Of a DNA stretch of 64,000 nucleotides, positions 34,385-42,878 are shown one piece after another (within the stretch, counting starts at the first letter, position 1; every line of letters starts with the position of its first letter). The translations under genes and the position numbers were made by a program. Origin of the DNA: Lachnospiraceae bacterium (GTDB taxonomy: Bacteria > Bacillota > Clostridia > Lachnospirales > Lachnospiraceae); NCBI GenBank assembly GCA_902363665.1, contig CABJAW010000012.1:1-64000 (forward strand), read 5' to 3'. The notes below the pieces were generated by a model. That model did not search any database. It saw only the letters and a list, made by a program, of their open reading frames with translations, and was not told the origin of the DNA.

Positions 34385-34733
34385 AAAAGCCAGTGAAGAA
34401 AAAGTAAACAGGGCAGTGACAGAAATCAGGCAGATGCTGACAGAACGGGAAAAAGTGACGGTCCCAAAACTGACAAAGAGGACAGGATTGTCCAGAGGAT
34501 TCTTTTATAAGAATGAAACGGTCAGAAAAGAAATGGATCGTGCTCTGGAGCAGCAGGCAGGAATGATAGACCCCAAAAGATACATAGGTGACATTGTACT
34601 GAAGAATCGGATCAATGTATTAGAAGAACAGATCCGGGAGCTGAAACGTGAAAAAGAGCAAATGGAAAAAGAAAATGTAAGATTGAGAAAAGCCTTAAAC
34701 AAGAAAGACCTGAACGTATTAAAAACTTTATAA
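34350..34733 (+). CDS. tnpC: TnpC-like/DUF6262 small protein of the recombinase block
   Basis: A 127-residue protein, the size of Tn554 TnpC (about 125). A helix-turn-helix lies around residues 40-75 (VTVPKLTKRTGLSRGFFYKN, ETVRKEMDRA). A C-terminal coiled coil follows (about 90-118, rich in Glu, Lys, Arg and Leu at heptad positions). The ATG at 34350 follows GGGAGGA and overlaps the recombinase stop by 35 bp. TnpC assists transposition and orientation choice in Tn554. The upstream ATG at 34278 lies inside the previous gene and is not preferred. Confidence 0.82.
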   Translation: MNKYDSMIACNKKASEEKVNRAVTEIRQMLTEREKVTVPKLTKRTGLSRGFFYKNETVRKEMDRALEQQAGMIDPKRYIGDIVLKNRINVLEEQIRELKREKEQMEKENVRLRKALNKKDLNVLKTL

Positions 34734-34754
34734 TCTGAATTAGAAAATAATCTG

Positions 34755-34784
34755 CAACGACCGGGAAGAATTTCCCGGTTGTTG
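34755..34784 (+). terminator. 13-bp stem-loop after tnpC
   Basis: CAACGACCGGGAA, loop GAAT, TTCCCGGTTGTTG forms a 13-bp stem with one G-T pair, 21 bp after the tnpC stop. No T tract follows, so factor-independent termination is uncertain; it could also be part of a recombination site. Confidence 0.45.
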
Positions 34785-34836
34785 TGGTTGGAATATAAAA
34801 GTGTAGATAACAAAAGGTGTGCATAAATTGTATTTA

Positions 34837-34856
34837 TGATATACTTATCGATAAGT
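34837..34856 (+). promoter_or_regulatory. Extended -10 promoter overlapped by a perfect 14-bp palindrome
   Basis: TGATATACT (34837-34845) resembles an extended -10. The perfect palindrome ACTTATCGATAAGT at 34843-34856 overlaps it and the expected start site, 28 bp before the ATG of the unknown 402-residue protein. This is a typical place for a repressor site. Confidence 0.5.
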
Positions 34857-34884
34857 TAAATTCGAAGAAAGAGGATGATAGAAG

Positions 34885-36093
34885 ATGGAAAATCCGTTTG
34901 AATTTCATGAAGAAGATACAATTATTGCATGCGTAGGTGACAATGGGGGAACTACCGATGAGGATATAAGAAATGGGTTCAAGCGTACCGTTGAACTTCT
35001 GACGGAATCATTGAAAACAGGTTCCGAAGTTGAAGATCTGTTAGTATATCCTATCGTTTATAACGCCAGACACAGTATTGAGCTATCTTTGAAGATTGTC
35101 ATAAAAATGTTATGGCGAATAGAGGAAAAGAAAGGGATATGTTATTCTGAGGAAGTCTTAAAGGAAAGAAAAAAAGAATTACACACGCATAGTATTGAAT
35201 GCCTATATAAATTAGCATGTGATAAGAAGAATATTGACAGAAGAATTCCTGCATATTTTGAGAATATAGAAGATATGATTTACTTTTATTATTTCGATGA
35301 AGAGGGGGATGCCTTCAAATATGAACTAAATAAAGAAGATGAACCACATATGATAAAAAACAAAATTTCTCATGTAAGTATTGAATTGTTAGAAACAGAA
35401 TTTAAGGAAGTAATGAAAAAATTTGATGATTTGATATATTTTCTGGATAATTGTATCTTTGAATATTCGCTAGGAACATTTACCAAGAGCTTGTCGAGAG
35501 CAGATATATGGGATATTTCGAAGCGGCTTCCTGTATATGAAGAATGGAGAACAGAGAAATTCAAAGAAGTCAAAGATGAGATTAAGCAAGAATATCATCT
35601 CGGAAGTAAAGAATTTTCAGATGCTGTAAATCTAATTAAGGAAAATAGAGAGTTTTCGGTAAATATTGGATGCGAGAAAGTATTCGGGTCAATTACAGAA
35701 AATGAATTAAAAGAATACGCTTCATTGGTTAGATACTATTCTGAGAAAAGTAAATCTGACAACAAGGGTAAAGAGATAGGGTTCGATTTACGCAAAATAC
35801 AAAAGAATGGGGAGATTTTGAAAAAATATTTATCCAGCATTTCTATGAATACATTAAATACACTATTATGTTTTAGTGAGATGAGTAATAGTTTCTTAGC
35901 GGTTGAACATTTGGAAGAGGTTCATGATGACATAGTCTCTAAGGCGTTTGACGGAACATATCTCATAAGAAAACTAAAACAAAGAAATATATGTTTAAGA
36001 ATCTTATATGGAATGAAAAAGTGTGGACAGGTGACTTATGCAAAACAGTTGAGTGCTGCACTGGAACAAGAAGGAGTAGAGCTAACGCTTTGA
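34885..36093 (+). CDS. Unknown 402-residue protein with weak HEPN-like signature
   Basis: I do not recognise this AT-rich gene. The N-terminal half is helical and includes YNARHSIELSLKIVIKML (about residues 57-74) and, 30 residues later, HTHSIECLYKL. That spacing of an R-x(4-6)-H-like or [ARH]-ELxLK helix and a later His-containing helix recalls HEPN proteins, many of which are RNases in toxin or defence systems. This is a weak resemblance. The C-terminal half is Lys/Glu-rich without motifs. It sits alone between the recombinase block and the element's right end, a common place for accessory cargo. RBS GAGGATG lies upstream; promoter and palindrome at 34837-34856. Confidence 0.6.
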   Translation: MENPFEFHEEDTIIACVGDNGGTTDEDIRNGFKRTVELLTESLKTGSEVEDLLVYPIVYNARHSIELSLKIVIKMLWRIEEKKGICYSEEVLKERKKELHTHSIECLYKLACDKKNIDRRIPAYFENIEDMIYFYYFDEEGDAFKYELNKEDEPHMIKNKISHVSIELLETEFKEVMKKFDDLIYFLDNCIFEYSLGTFTKSLSRADIWDISKRLPVYEEWRTEKFKEVKDEIKQEYHLGSKEFSDAVNLIKENREFSVNIGCEKVFGSITENELKEYASLVRYYSEKSKSDNKGKEIGFDLRKIQKNGEILKKYLSSISMNTLNTLLCFSEMSNSFLAVEHLEEVHDDIVSKAFDGTYLIRKLKQRNICLRILYGMKKCGQVTYAKQLSAALEQEGVELTL

Positions 36094-36170
36094 GAACAAT
36101 AGTGAACACGATACACTCGTGTCTCTGACGTTAAAGCCAGTGTTTTAGAGGGCTGGGAGAGGGATGCCCA
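36094..36170 (+). other. Probable right end of the integrated element
   Basis: Between the unknown gene and the interrupted ABC gene lies a short AT/GC-mixed stretch with an inverted repeat ACACGA-TACAC-TCGTGT at 36106-36122, a possible recombinase core or binding site. Recognisable ABC ATPase coding sequence begins at about 36167 (FIDEPTASL) and an in-frame TAG lies just upstream at about 36146. The element-chromosome boundary must therefore fall within roughly 36147-36172. The left partner site is outside the window. Confidence 0.55.
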
Positions 36171-37177
36171 ATTTTATTGATGAGCCAACGGCCAGTCTTA
36201 CAGACAGAGAATCGGAGACATTATTTTCAATTATTGATGAATTAAAGAGAAATAATATCAGTATCGTATATATTTCCCATAGAATGGAAGAGGTATTTAA
36301 TCTGGCAGACCGAATTACGGTATTTCGGGACGGTACCTATATTGATACAGTAGAACGAAAAAATTTTAAAGAAGACGAGATTATCAAAATGATGATCGGG
36401 CGGGAACTTCAGGAGGACGTATCGGCAAGAGCTATTAAAGGGAGCAGTGATGAGATAGCCCTCGAAGTTCAGAATATAAAAGTATATAAAAATTCCACTC
36501 CGGTAAATCTGAAACTGCGCAAAGGGGAAATTCTTGGCATGTTCGGATTGGTTGGAGCAGGAAGAACGGAGCTTAGCAGAGTAATTTTTGGCATTGATCC
36601 GGTCAGAGACGGCAGGATACTGGTGGATGGAAAAGAAATAAAAATTACTCGTCCATTGGATGCAATCAAGGCAGGGATTGCGCTTGTTCCGGAGGACCGA
36701 AAGGATCTGGGGCTGATTTTAGGGATGAGTGTAAAGGACAATATGCTCCTTCCGAAACTCGGAACATTTACGAGCCCTGTTTTAAATAAAAAAGATATTA
36801 GCAATATCACCGGCACTTACATTCAGGATTTAAGCATTGCACTTGCCAGTGAAGAGGAAGAAGTAAAAAATTTAAGTGGCGGAAATCAGCAGAAGGTTGT
36901 TATCGCAAAGTGGATGGCGATGAATCCAAAAATTTTGATTATGGATGAGCCAACGCGTGGTATTGATATCGGTGCAAAGAGTGAAATTTATGCAATTATG
37001 AGAAAACTTACAGAAGAGGGAATGAGTATCATAATGATTTCCTCTGAAATGGCAGAAATTCAAAAGGTCAGCGACCGGGTTATTGTTATGCATGAAGGTA
37101 GTGTGACAGGCGAGATGTCTGTTGACGAGGCAACGCAGGCAACAATCATGAATGCGGCAATCGGTATGGAAAACTAA
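36164..37177 (+). pseudogene. 3' part of a sugar ABC-transporter ATPase gene, interrupted by the element
   Basis: RbsA/MglA-type ATPases are about 500 residues with two ABC domains. This frame has only 337 residues. It starts at the Walker B of domain 1 (DEPTASLTDRE) and lacks Walker A, Q-loop and signature of that domain. Domain 2 is whole: the degenerate Walker A GLVGAGRTE typical of these proteins, LSGGNQQKVV and ILIMDEPTRGIDIGAKSE. The ATG at 36164 is fortuitous. The missing part should lie beyond the left end of the element. Loss probably disables the importer formed with the following permease unless excision restores it. Confidence 0.88.
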
Positions 37178-37210
37178 AGTAACATAACACGAAAGAAATG
37201 GAGCAAAGAT

Positions 37211-38149
37211 ATGAAAAAGATTAAATTTGATACGTTCCGTCAGATGGTTCTTGTGATTATTTTGATTGCGATGTGTGCTGTATGGGCAATTATGTCACCG
37301 AATTTCCTGACCATGAACAATCTCATGAATGTAGTAAGGCAGGCATCCTACACAGCAATTGCATCTGTGGGTATGACGATGGTCATCATTATCGGTGAGA
37401 TTGATCTTTCCGCAGGTTCCCTGATCGCAGCGAGCGGTATGATCGCAGCGGCAGTTTATAAGAGCACCGGAAACATTGTGCTGGCATTTGCAGCAGCAAT
37501 CATAAGCGGTGTGCTGGTTGGATTATTCAACGGCGTGCTCTGCGCAAAAGGAAAGCTGCCGGGATTCATTGCAACACTGGCAAGTATGACAATTCTTCGC
37601 GCACTTGGATATATCATCACAGGCGGCGACCCGATCTCCGTTATGGATAAGACCTTCACCGCACTTGGTACCGGCTATCTCGGTGTCATCCCGATCCCGG
37701 TTATCATCATGGTGATTTGCATTGTTATTGGTTCCTTCATTATGAACAAGACGCGTTTCGGCCGTTACGTCTATGCGGTCGGCGGAAACGCAGAGACGAG
37801 TAAATGGTCCGGACTGAATGTAGATAAAGTAAAAATTCTGGTTTACGTATTCATGGGTGTTCTGACCTCAGTAGCAGGTATCATCGTGGCGGCCCGCCTT
37901 GGTTCCGGACAGCCGTCTGCAGGACAGAGCTTTGAGATGGACTGTATCACGGCGGCAGTTGTTGGCGGTACTTCCATGGCAGGCGGCAAAGGTAAGATTT
38001 CAGGAACGATTGTTGGTGTACTTCTCCTGACCGTTCTGGTAAACGGAATGACGCTGATTGATGTAAACTCTTACTGGCAGCAGGTTATCAAGGGCGTTAT
38101 CATTGTTGTATCGGTACTTATGGATACAAGGACAAAGAAGGCAAAGTAA
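37211..38149 (+). CDS. Sugar ABC transporter permease (RbsC family)
   Basis: A 312-residue BPD_transp_2 permease with eight or more membrane helices. Family marks include TAIASVGMTMVIIIGEIDLS, AGSLIAASGMIAA, FNGVLCAKGKLPGFIATLAS and VVGGTSMAGGKGKISGTIVG. It would import ribose or another monosaccharide with the interrupted ATPase. RBS ATGGAGC is upstream. It is followed after 32 bp by an aldolase-type gene, so the operon couples uptake to sugar-phosphate metabolism. The specific sugar is not evident. Confidence 0.88.
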   Translation: MKKIKFDTFRQMVLVIILIAMCAVWAIMSPNFLTMNNLMNVVRQASYTAIASVGMTMVIIIGEIDLSAGSLIAASGMIAAAVYKSTGNIVLAFAAAIISGVLVGLFNGVLCAKGKLPGFIATLASMTILRALGYIITGGDPISVMDKTFTALGTGYLGVIPIPVIIMVICIVIGSFIMNKTRFGRYVYAVGGNAETSKWSGLNVDKVKILVYVFMGVLTSVAGIIVAARLGSGQPSAGQSFEMDCITAAVVGGTSMAGGKGKISGTIVGVLLLTVLVNGMTLIDVNSYWQQVIKGVIIVVSVLMDTRTKKAK

Positions 38150-38181
38150 TTATAAGCTTCTGTGGATTGGAGGAAACAGAA

Positions 38182-38868
38182 ATGGAATTTTATGTAGATA
38201 TTGCAGATCTTGAGAGTATAAAAAAAGTTGCGGAGTACTATCCAATCGATGGATTCACAACAAATCCGAAGATTCTGACAAAAGAAGCAGGGAAAGTGGA
38301 AGAGCTGATTCCGCAGTACCGTAAGTTTGCGGAAGAAAATGATGTAAAAGTATTTTTTCAGGTGACAGCGGAAAAGGCAGAAGATATGCTGGATCAGGCA
38401 AAGAAGCTGAAAGCTTATTACGGCGAATATCTGGTTGTGAAGCTTCCGGCAGTGAAGGAAGGCTATAAGGCGGTTCGTCTTTGCAAGGCAGAGGGGATTT
38501 GTGTATGTGTAACAGTTGTTCATTCCATGACGCAGGCACTTTTAGCAGCGAAGGCGGGAGCGGATTTTGTGGCACCGTATATTTCACATATCGATAATAT
38601 TGGTGCAGACGGAGTTACTGCTGTGGAAGAAATGGTAATGGCATTTGAAAACGGTGGATATCCGTGCAAGGTACTCGGAGCAAGCTTTCGTACAGCAGAC
38701 CAGATTCGCCGTCTTGCAACCGTCGGCTGTCAGGCGGTGACGATCACACCGGAAATGTTTGATCTGCTGATCGCACACGCATCGACGGATGCTTCAATGG
38801 AAGGGTTCCGAAAAGCATGGAAGGAAACCTTCGGAGAAAAGCAGGTATCGGATTTTATTCCGGAATAG
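38182..38868 (+). CDS. Fructose-6-phosphate aldolase/transaldolase-like protein
   Basis: A 228-residue TIM-barrel enzyme of the short transaldolase (FSA/TalC) family. The start EFYVDIADLESIKKVAEYYP and DGFTTNPKIL match FSA (DTSDV...GVTTNPS). The Schiff-base lysine is in LVVKLPAVKEG (about residue 86). GASFRTADQI matches the ASFRN-type element. It cleaves or forms fructose-6-phosphate or related ketose phosphates. GGAGGAAA lies 6 bp before the ATG. It is co-directional with the ABC permease and ends at a strong terminator. Confidence 0.88.
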   Translation: MEFYVDIADLESIKKVAEYYPIDGFTTNPKILTKEAGKVEELIPQYRKFAEENDVKVFFQVTAEKAEDMLDQAKKLKAYYGEYLVVKLPAVKEGYKAVRLCKAEGICVCVTVVHSMTQALLAAKAGADFVAPYISHIDNIGADGVTAVEEMVMAFENGGYPCKVLGASFRTADQIRRLATVGCQAVTITPEMFDLLIAHASTDASMEGFRKAWKETFGEKQVSDFIPE

Positions 38869-38921
38869 GACAGCTGTCGCTTTGCGTTAGATGAAATTTC
38901 AAAACAGTAATAAATGTATGC

Positions 38922-38959
38922 AAAAAATCGTCGGCCATAAAATGACCGGCGATTTTTTT
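38922..38959 (+). terminator. Terminator between the sugar operon and prs (convergent)
   Basis: AAAAAATCG-TCGGCCA, loop, TGACCGGCGATTTTTTT is a stable hairpin with A and T tracts on both sides, so it can stop transcription from both directions. Confidence 0.8.
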
Positions 38960-38972
38960 GCGCTTTTCTTAA

Positions 38973-39007
38973 TTATGGTAACTGTTCAGAACGAACCTTC
39001 AAAATGC
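38973..39007. repeat. 35-bp dispersed intergenic repeat, copy A
   Basis: TTATGGTAACTGTTCAGA followed by three variable bases and AACCTTCAAAATGC recurs at 44657-44691 with two mismatches. Its centre (TAACTGTTCAG) is partly repeated again near 44995. It lies in the gap between convergent genes. Confidence 0.7.
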
Positions 39008-39031
39008 CGCACATTTCGTCGATGCTTTTTA

Positions 39032-40210
39032 TTAGTTCTGATGCTTTGCCAGGAAATTGTTGATACGGTCGGACGGGTTCAGCAGGTCGCTGATGGAACC
39101 ATCATGGTTTAACGTATCGATGACAAGTGCGATGTATTTGCTCAGGTCGCAGCTCGTGTAATATGGCTTCTCAAGAAGCTGAGGCGGCTGATAGATGAGG
39201 TTGGTGGTCAGCATGGAGTAGAAGAGACCTTCCTCATAGGCACGGTCAAAGCGCTCGAGACCGTTGGTGAACAGACCAAACGTTGCGCAGATGAAGATTC
39301 GCCCGGCCTTGCGTTTTTTCAGTTCACGTGCAACATCGATCATGCTGTCTCCGGAGGAGATCATATCGTCGATGATTACGACATCCTTGCCGCTTAAGTC
39401 AGCGCCGAGGAATTCGTGGGCGACGATCGGGTTTGCGCCGTTTACGATGTGCGCGTAATCACGTCTTTTATAGAACATACCCATATCTACACCGAGAATG
39501 TTTGCCATGTAGATCGCGCGGCTTGCGGCACCTTCATCCGGGCTGATGATCATCAGATGTTCCGGATCGCGCTTCAGATCAGGAGCGGCACGGAACAGAC
39601 CTTTGATAAACTGGTAGACCGGCTGGATGGTCTCAAAGCCGTGGAGCGGGATCGCGTTCTGGACACGCGGGTCATGTGCATCGAAAGTGATGATGTTATC
39701 GACACCCATCGATACGAGCTCCTGAAGTGCCAGCGCACAGTCCAGAGATTCACGGCCGTTGCGTTTGTGCTGACGGCTTTCATAGAGAAACGGCATGATG
39801 ACGTTAATACGTCTTGCCTTTCCGCCTACTGCGGCAATGATACGTTTCAGATCCTGAAAATGATCATCCGGGGACATATGATTGGTATGGCCGCACAGAG
39901 AGTAGGTCAGGCTGTAGTTGCAGACGTCAACCAGCAGGTACAGGTCATCGCCGCGGACGGTATCGTTGATGATGCCTTTTGCTTCGCCTGAACCGAAACG
40001 AGGTACGCTTGCATCGATCAGGTAGGAGTCTCTTGCGTAAGAGCGAAGCTCCGGGGTGCCGAGATGTTCGTGCTCGCGTTCTTTTCGCCATTTGACGATG
40101 TGGGCATCGATTTTTTTGCCGAGCGTTTCACAGCTTTTCAGTGCGATGATACCAAGTTCTCCGACCGGAATTGTTTCCACATTGCGTTCATAGCCAGATT
40201 GGAATTCCAT
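39032..40210 (-). CDS. prs: Ribose-phosphate pyrophosphokinase (PRPP synthetase)
   Basis: A 392-residue enzyme converting ribose-5-phosphate and ATP to PRPP for nucleotide, His, Trp and NAD synthesis. The PRPP-binding loop is DVVIIDDMISSGDSMIDVA; the flexible catalytic region includes RINVIMPFLYESRQHKRNGR, which has the Arg/His residues that contact ATP; the ribose-5-phosphate side has FDAHDPRVQ. About 70 residues longer than classical Prs (310-320), with an N-terminal extension, as in several Lachnospiraceae. ATG at 40210 has GGAGGA upstream on the minus strand; the frame is open 19 codons further. It is a monocistronic gene facing the sugar operon. Confidence 0.87.
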   Translation of the reverse strand: MEFQSGYERNVETIPVGELGIIALKSCETLGKKIDAHIVKWRKEREHEHLGTPELRSYARDSYLIDASVPRFGSGEAKGIINDTVRGDDLYLLVDVCNYSLTYSLCGHTNHMSPDDHFQDLKRIIAAVGGKARRINVIMPFLYESRQHKRNGRESLDCALALQELVSMGVDNIITFDAHDPRVQNAIPLHGFETIQPVYQFIKGLFRAAPDLKRDPEHLMIISPDEGAASRAIYMANILGVDMGMFYKRRDYAHIVNGANPIVAHEFLGADLSGKDVVIIDDMISSGDSMIDVARELKKRKAGRIFICATFGLFTNGLERFDRAYEEGLFYSMLTTNLIYQPPQLLEKPYYTSCDLSKYIALVIDTLNHDGSISDLLNPSDRINNFLAKHQN

Positions 40211-40481
40211 AGTAATCCTCCAAAAGTAGCGGATACAGCGTCTGACGGGGCAGGTATGAAACACCACCGAAAGATGTTGTATCTGTGTGTATGGGTGAGC
40301 AGTTACATGATAAGGTTATGCAGCAAAGCAGGCGGAAAATCCGCCGGTTCGTGCCGAGGGCAAAAGCCTGCGGTGCAGTCGGCACAGTGCGTCCGCCCAA
40401 TGCGGACTTCGGTAGAAAATGTTTGCCGTTCTATAAAACAGCAGCTGCTGCGCTTCCATTTTATCATAAAAAAGTAATCGG

Positions 40482-41525
40482 TCAACCCCTGCCCGCTGAT
40501 AATTTTTTCTGAATACGAATATCGTCCCCAATCAGGCGCAGCATCGTATAAGTGCTGGAGATGCGGGAAAAAATCCGCTCAGAATACGTATCTGCAAAGG
40601 TGCCAAGCGAAAGATTTGTCGAGATCAATGTACTTTTCCGCCTCAGAATCCGTTCATTTAAGACGAGAAAGAGCTGGGAGGAAACGAACGAATTGACCAG
40701 TTCTGTTCCGAGATCGTCGATGATCAGAAGGTCACATTCGAAAATGTGCTGTTCCAGTTCCTGCTGTGAGGCAGAATCTGTGCGCCCAAAGGTGCTGTCC
40801 GCAAAAAGCTCGAACAGGCGGAACGCCGAGAAATAAATCACAGAATGGGTGCTCTCGATCAGTTCCTTTGCGATGCAGTGCGAGAGAAATGTTTTGCCAA
40901 GACCGGTATCGCCATAGAGAAAGAGATTTTCAAACGCATGGTCAAAATTCCGGACGAAATTAAGGCTTGTTTTCAGGGCGTGTTCCGCCGTCTGTCTTGC
41001 AGTCAGGCCGGTGAGCGCGTCCGGCACAAGATCCGGGTAATAATCAAGCGAAAAAGCAGAAAAGTTCTCGGATTTTAACGTCTCGCGCAGGTTGGACTGC
41101 ATATAGAGAAGGTCAATGATAGCCTGACGGAAGCAGTGGCATTTTTCATTGCCGATGTATCCGGTGTCGCGGCAGTCCGGACAGCGGTAGACAGGTTCGA
41201 GGTAGTCAGCCGGAAAACCGGCTTCCTGCAGGAGCGAGGCGCGTCTGCCTGATAGCTGATCAATGGTCTGACGCAGCTGGCAGAGAACACGGCTGTTTTT
41301 ACCGGTAGCGTTTTTTTCGGACGCAGATGAAGCAACGTCTCCATCCAGCAGCATCCGTCTCGCGCAGGCTGTGCTCGCGGAGGCGATCTGTGCATCAATC
41401 TGCGCAAATTCCGGAATCTTTTCATAGACCGCTGCCTGTCTTCTGGCATGTTCATCGTGATCCCGGGCCTGCTGCCGCTGGTAATCGCGCATGATCGTGT
41501 CGTATTGTGTATTGGTCAGTCCCAT
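40482..41525 (-). CDS. dnaC: Helicase-loader ATPase, DnaC/DnaI-like
   Basis: A 347-residue AAA+ protein. The N-terminal 130 residues include a zinc-binding-like cluster CPDCRDTGYIGNEKCHC. The ATPase has Walker A LYGDTGLGKTFLSH (about 190-203) and Walker B DLLIIDDLGTE (about 252). The sensor-type region ends RISSTYTMLRLIGDDIR. It is expected to load the replicative helicase at origins or stalled forks. RBS AAGGAG precedes the ATG. It follows the DnaD-domain gene by 10 bp in one operon, the usual clostridial primosomal pair. Confidence 0.88.
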   Translation of the reverse strand: MGLTNTQYDTIMRDYQRQQARDHDEHARRQAAVYEKIPEFAQIDAQIASASTACARRMLLDGDVASSASEKNATGKNSRVLCQLRQTIDQLSGRRASLLQEAGFPADYLEPVYRCPDCRDTGYIGNEKCHCFRQAIIDLLYMQSNLRETLKSENFSAFSLDYYPDLVPDALTGLTARQTAEHALKTSLNFVRNFDHAFENLFLYGDTGLGKTFLSHCIAKELIESTHSVIYFSAFRLFELFADSTFGRTDSASQQELEQHIFECDLLIIDDLGTELVNSFVSSQLFLVLNERILRRKSTLISTNLSLGTFADTYSERIFSRISSTYTMLRLIGDDIRIQKKLSAGRG

Positions 41526-41535
41526 AAATTACTCC

Positions 41536-42777
41536 TTATGAATGCCCCAGCAGCTGTTTTTCCAGCTGGCTGTAGTCGTATTCGCGCTGTGTGAAGTTGT
41601 TGAAGCGGTTGCCGGAGGACTTTGCAGGCTGAGAGTCCGCTTTTTTCTGCTCTGCGCGGCGCTGCTGTTCTTCCGTGCGGATCTGATCGAGCCGTTTCAC
41701 GTCATCAAGTGAGGAAACGCCGTTTTTGTTCCACTGGCGCAGAATCTTGTTTGCGTACTCGAAGCTTGGCTGGTGGATCTGGCGGATCGTGCGGTTGCAG
41801 GCCTCGACGATGATATCGAGAGTGAAATCATATTCATTGAACCAGCGCGACATGATCTCAATCTCAGGACCTGCCGGACTGCGGCCCTTGATGCCGAACG
41901 TATTCAGGATCGTAAAATAATTTTTGTTGTAAAGATTTGACTCCTGTTTGGCCTGCACAACCGTGGTGATACCGGATTCTGCCCAGCCAAGCGCAACCTT
42001 CCGCATGTAATGGCGGCTGAATGAACCCTTTGAAATGCAGTATTCCAGAAGGTAGATGATCAGGTCGGAGGAAAACTTTAAGGTGTCGTAATAGTAAACG
42101 AAATCTTCCTGTTCCGCGCAGGTCAGAGGCCGTTTCAGGTACTGTTCTGCGACAAAAAAGATCTGACGGACATCCTTCTGGTCAGCCAGCGCGGCAATGC
42201 GGTCGCGGCTTGGGGCAGAGGACTTGTTGGCAGAGGCGGCGTTTCCAGGACCGTCTCCGGAGTGAGCACTGGTGGAAGCAGCGGCCTCCAGACTGTCTTT
42301 GACAGAGGTGCCAGACGTTTCGGTGCGTGGTATGCGGCTGTTTTCTGATTGGTAGAAGGCGGCTCCGGAAACTGCCGTTTCAGCTCCGGCAGACCGACTG
42401 TTATTTAAGTAGCTGCCGGATGCCTGCCTTGTATCTGCAGTGGATGCACCAGAAAAGGAAGCACTTCGCATCTCAGGCTCGTCCGAGGCGGACGGCAGAT
42501 CCGAGAACGTGATCGAATGGATCACACCGCCAGGTGTTGCCTTGATGTGGATCAGATCCTGCTTCTCCCAGTAGGAGAGTGCACGCTGGATGTCTTTGTC
42601 CGTGTGCTCCAGCGCATCGGCGATGGAAGATAAAGACAGGTCGCGCCCGGTGTTGGCGCACCGGAGCAGATAGAGATATACTTTGACAAATTCCCCGTTT
42701 GCCTGCGGCATATACTGGTCGATAAAAGCATTTTTCACGACGGTGACACCTTCGGGGGTATCTGTGTAAATTTTCAT
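41536..42777 (-). CDS. DnaD-domain replication initiation protein
   Basis: A 413-residue protein. The N-terminal winged-helix part (about 1-95: GEFVKVYLYLLRCANTGRDL, SLSSIADALEHTDKDIQRAL) is followed by a Ser/Ala-rich low-complexity linker (about 100-190). Two DnaD C-terminal domains follow: CAEQEDFVYYYDTLKFSSDL and HYMRKVALGWAESGI, then EIEIMSRWFNEYDFTLDI with YANKILRQW. A basic/Gln-rich tail ends the protein. DnaD remodels DNA and helps recruit the helicase loader. It is upstream of dnaC and downstream of a DnaA-box cluster, which suggests replication-linked control. Confidence 0.88.
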   Translation of the reverse strand: MKIYTDTPEGVTVVKNAFIDQYMPQANGEFVKVYLYLLRCANTGRDLSLSSIADALEHTDKDIQRALSYWEKQDLIHIKATPGGVIHSITFSDLPSASDEPEMRSASFSGASTADTRQASGSYLNNSRSAGAETAVSGAAFYQSENSRIPRTETSGTSVKDSLEAAASTSAHSGDGPGNAASANKSSAPSRDRIAALADQKDVRQIFFVAEQYLKRPLTCAEQEDFVYYYDTLKFSSDLIIYLLEYCISKGSFSRHYMRKVALGWAESGITTVVQAKQESNLYNKNYFTILNTFGIKGRSPAGPEIEIMSRWFNEYDFTLDIIVEACNRTIRQIHQPSFEYANKILRQWNKNGVSSLDDVKRLDQIRTEEQQRRAEQKKADSQPAKSSGNRFNNFTQREYDYSQLEKQLLGHS

Positions 42778-42878
42778 AGTGGGTTCAACTCTCTTTATAT
42801 ATTAGTAGTCATATCATAACATATCCACCCTGAAAATAGAACAGGTAAAACTCAGGCAGTTTTCATCCGTTCCATTTT

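Noticed and set aside
40391..40450. Hairpin GTCCGC-N5-GCGGAC and palindrome CAGCAGCTGCTG between dnaC and prs
   Set aside because: Noted as candidate terminator elements for dnaC, but neither is followed by a T tract in the needed direction.
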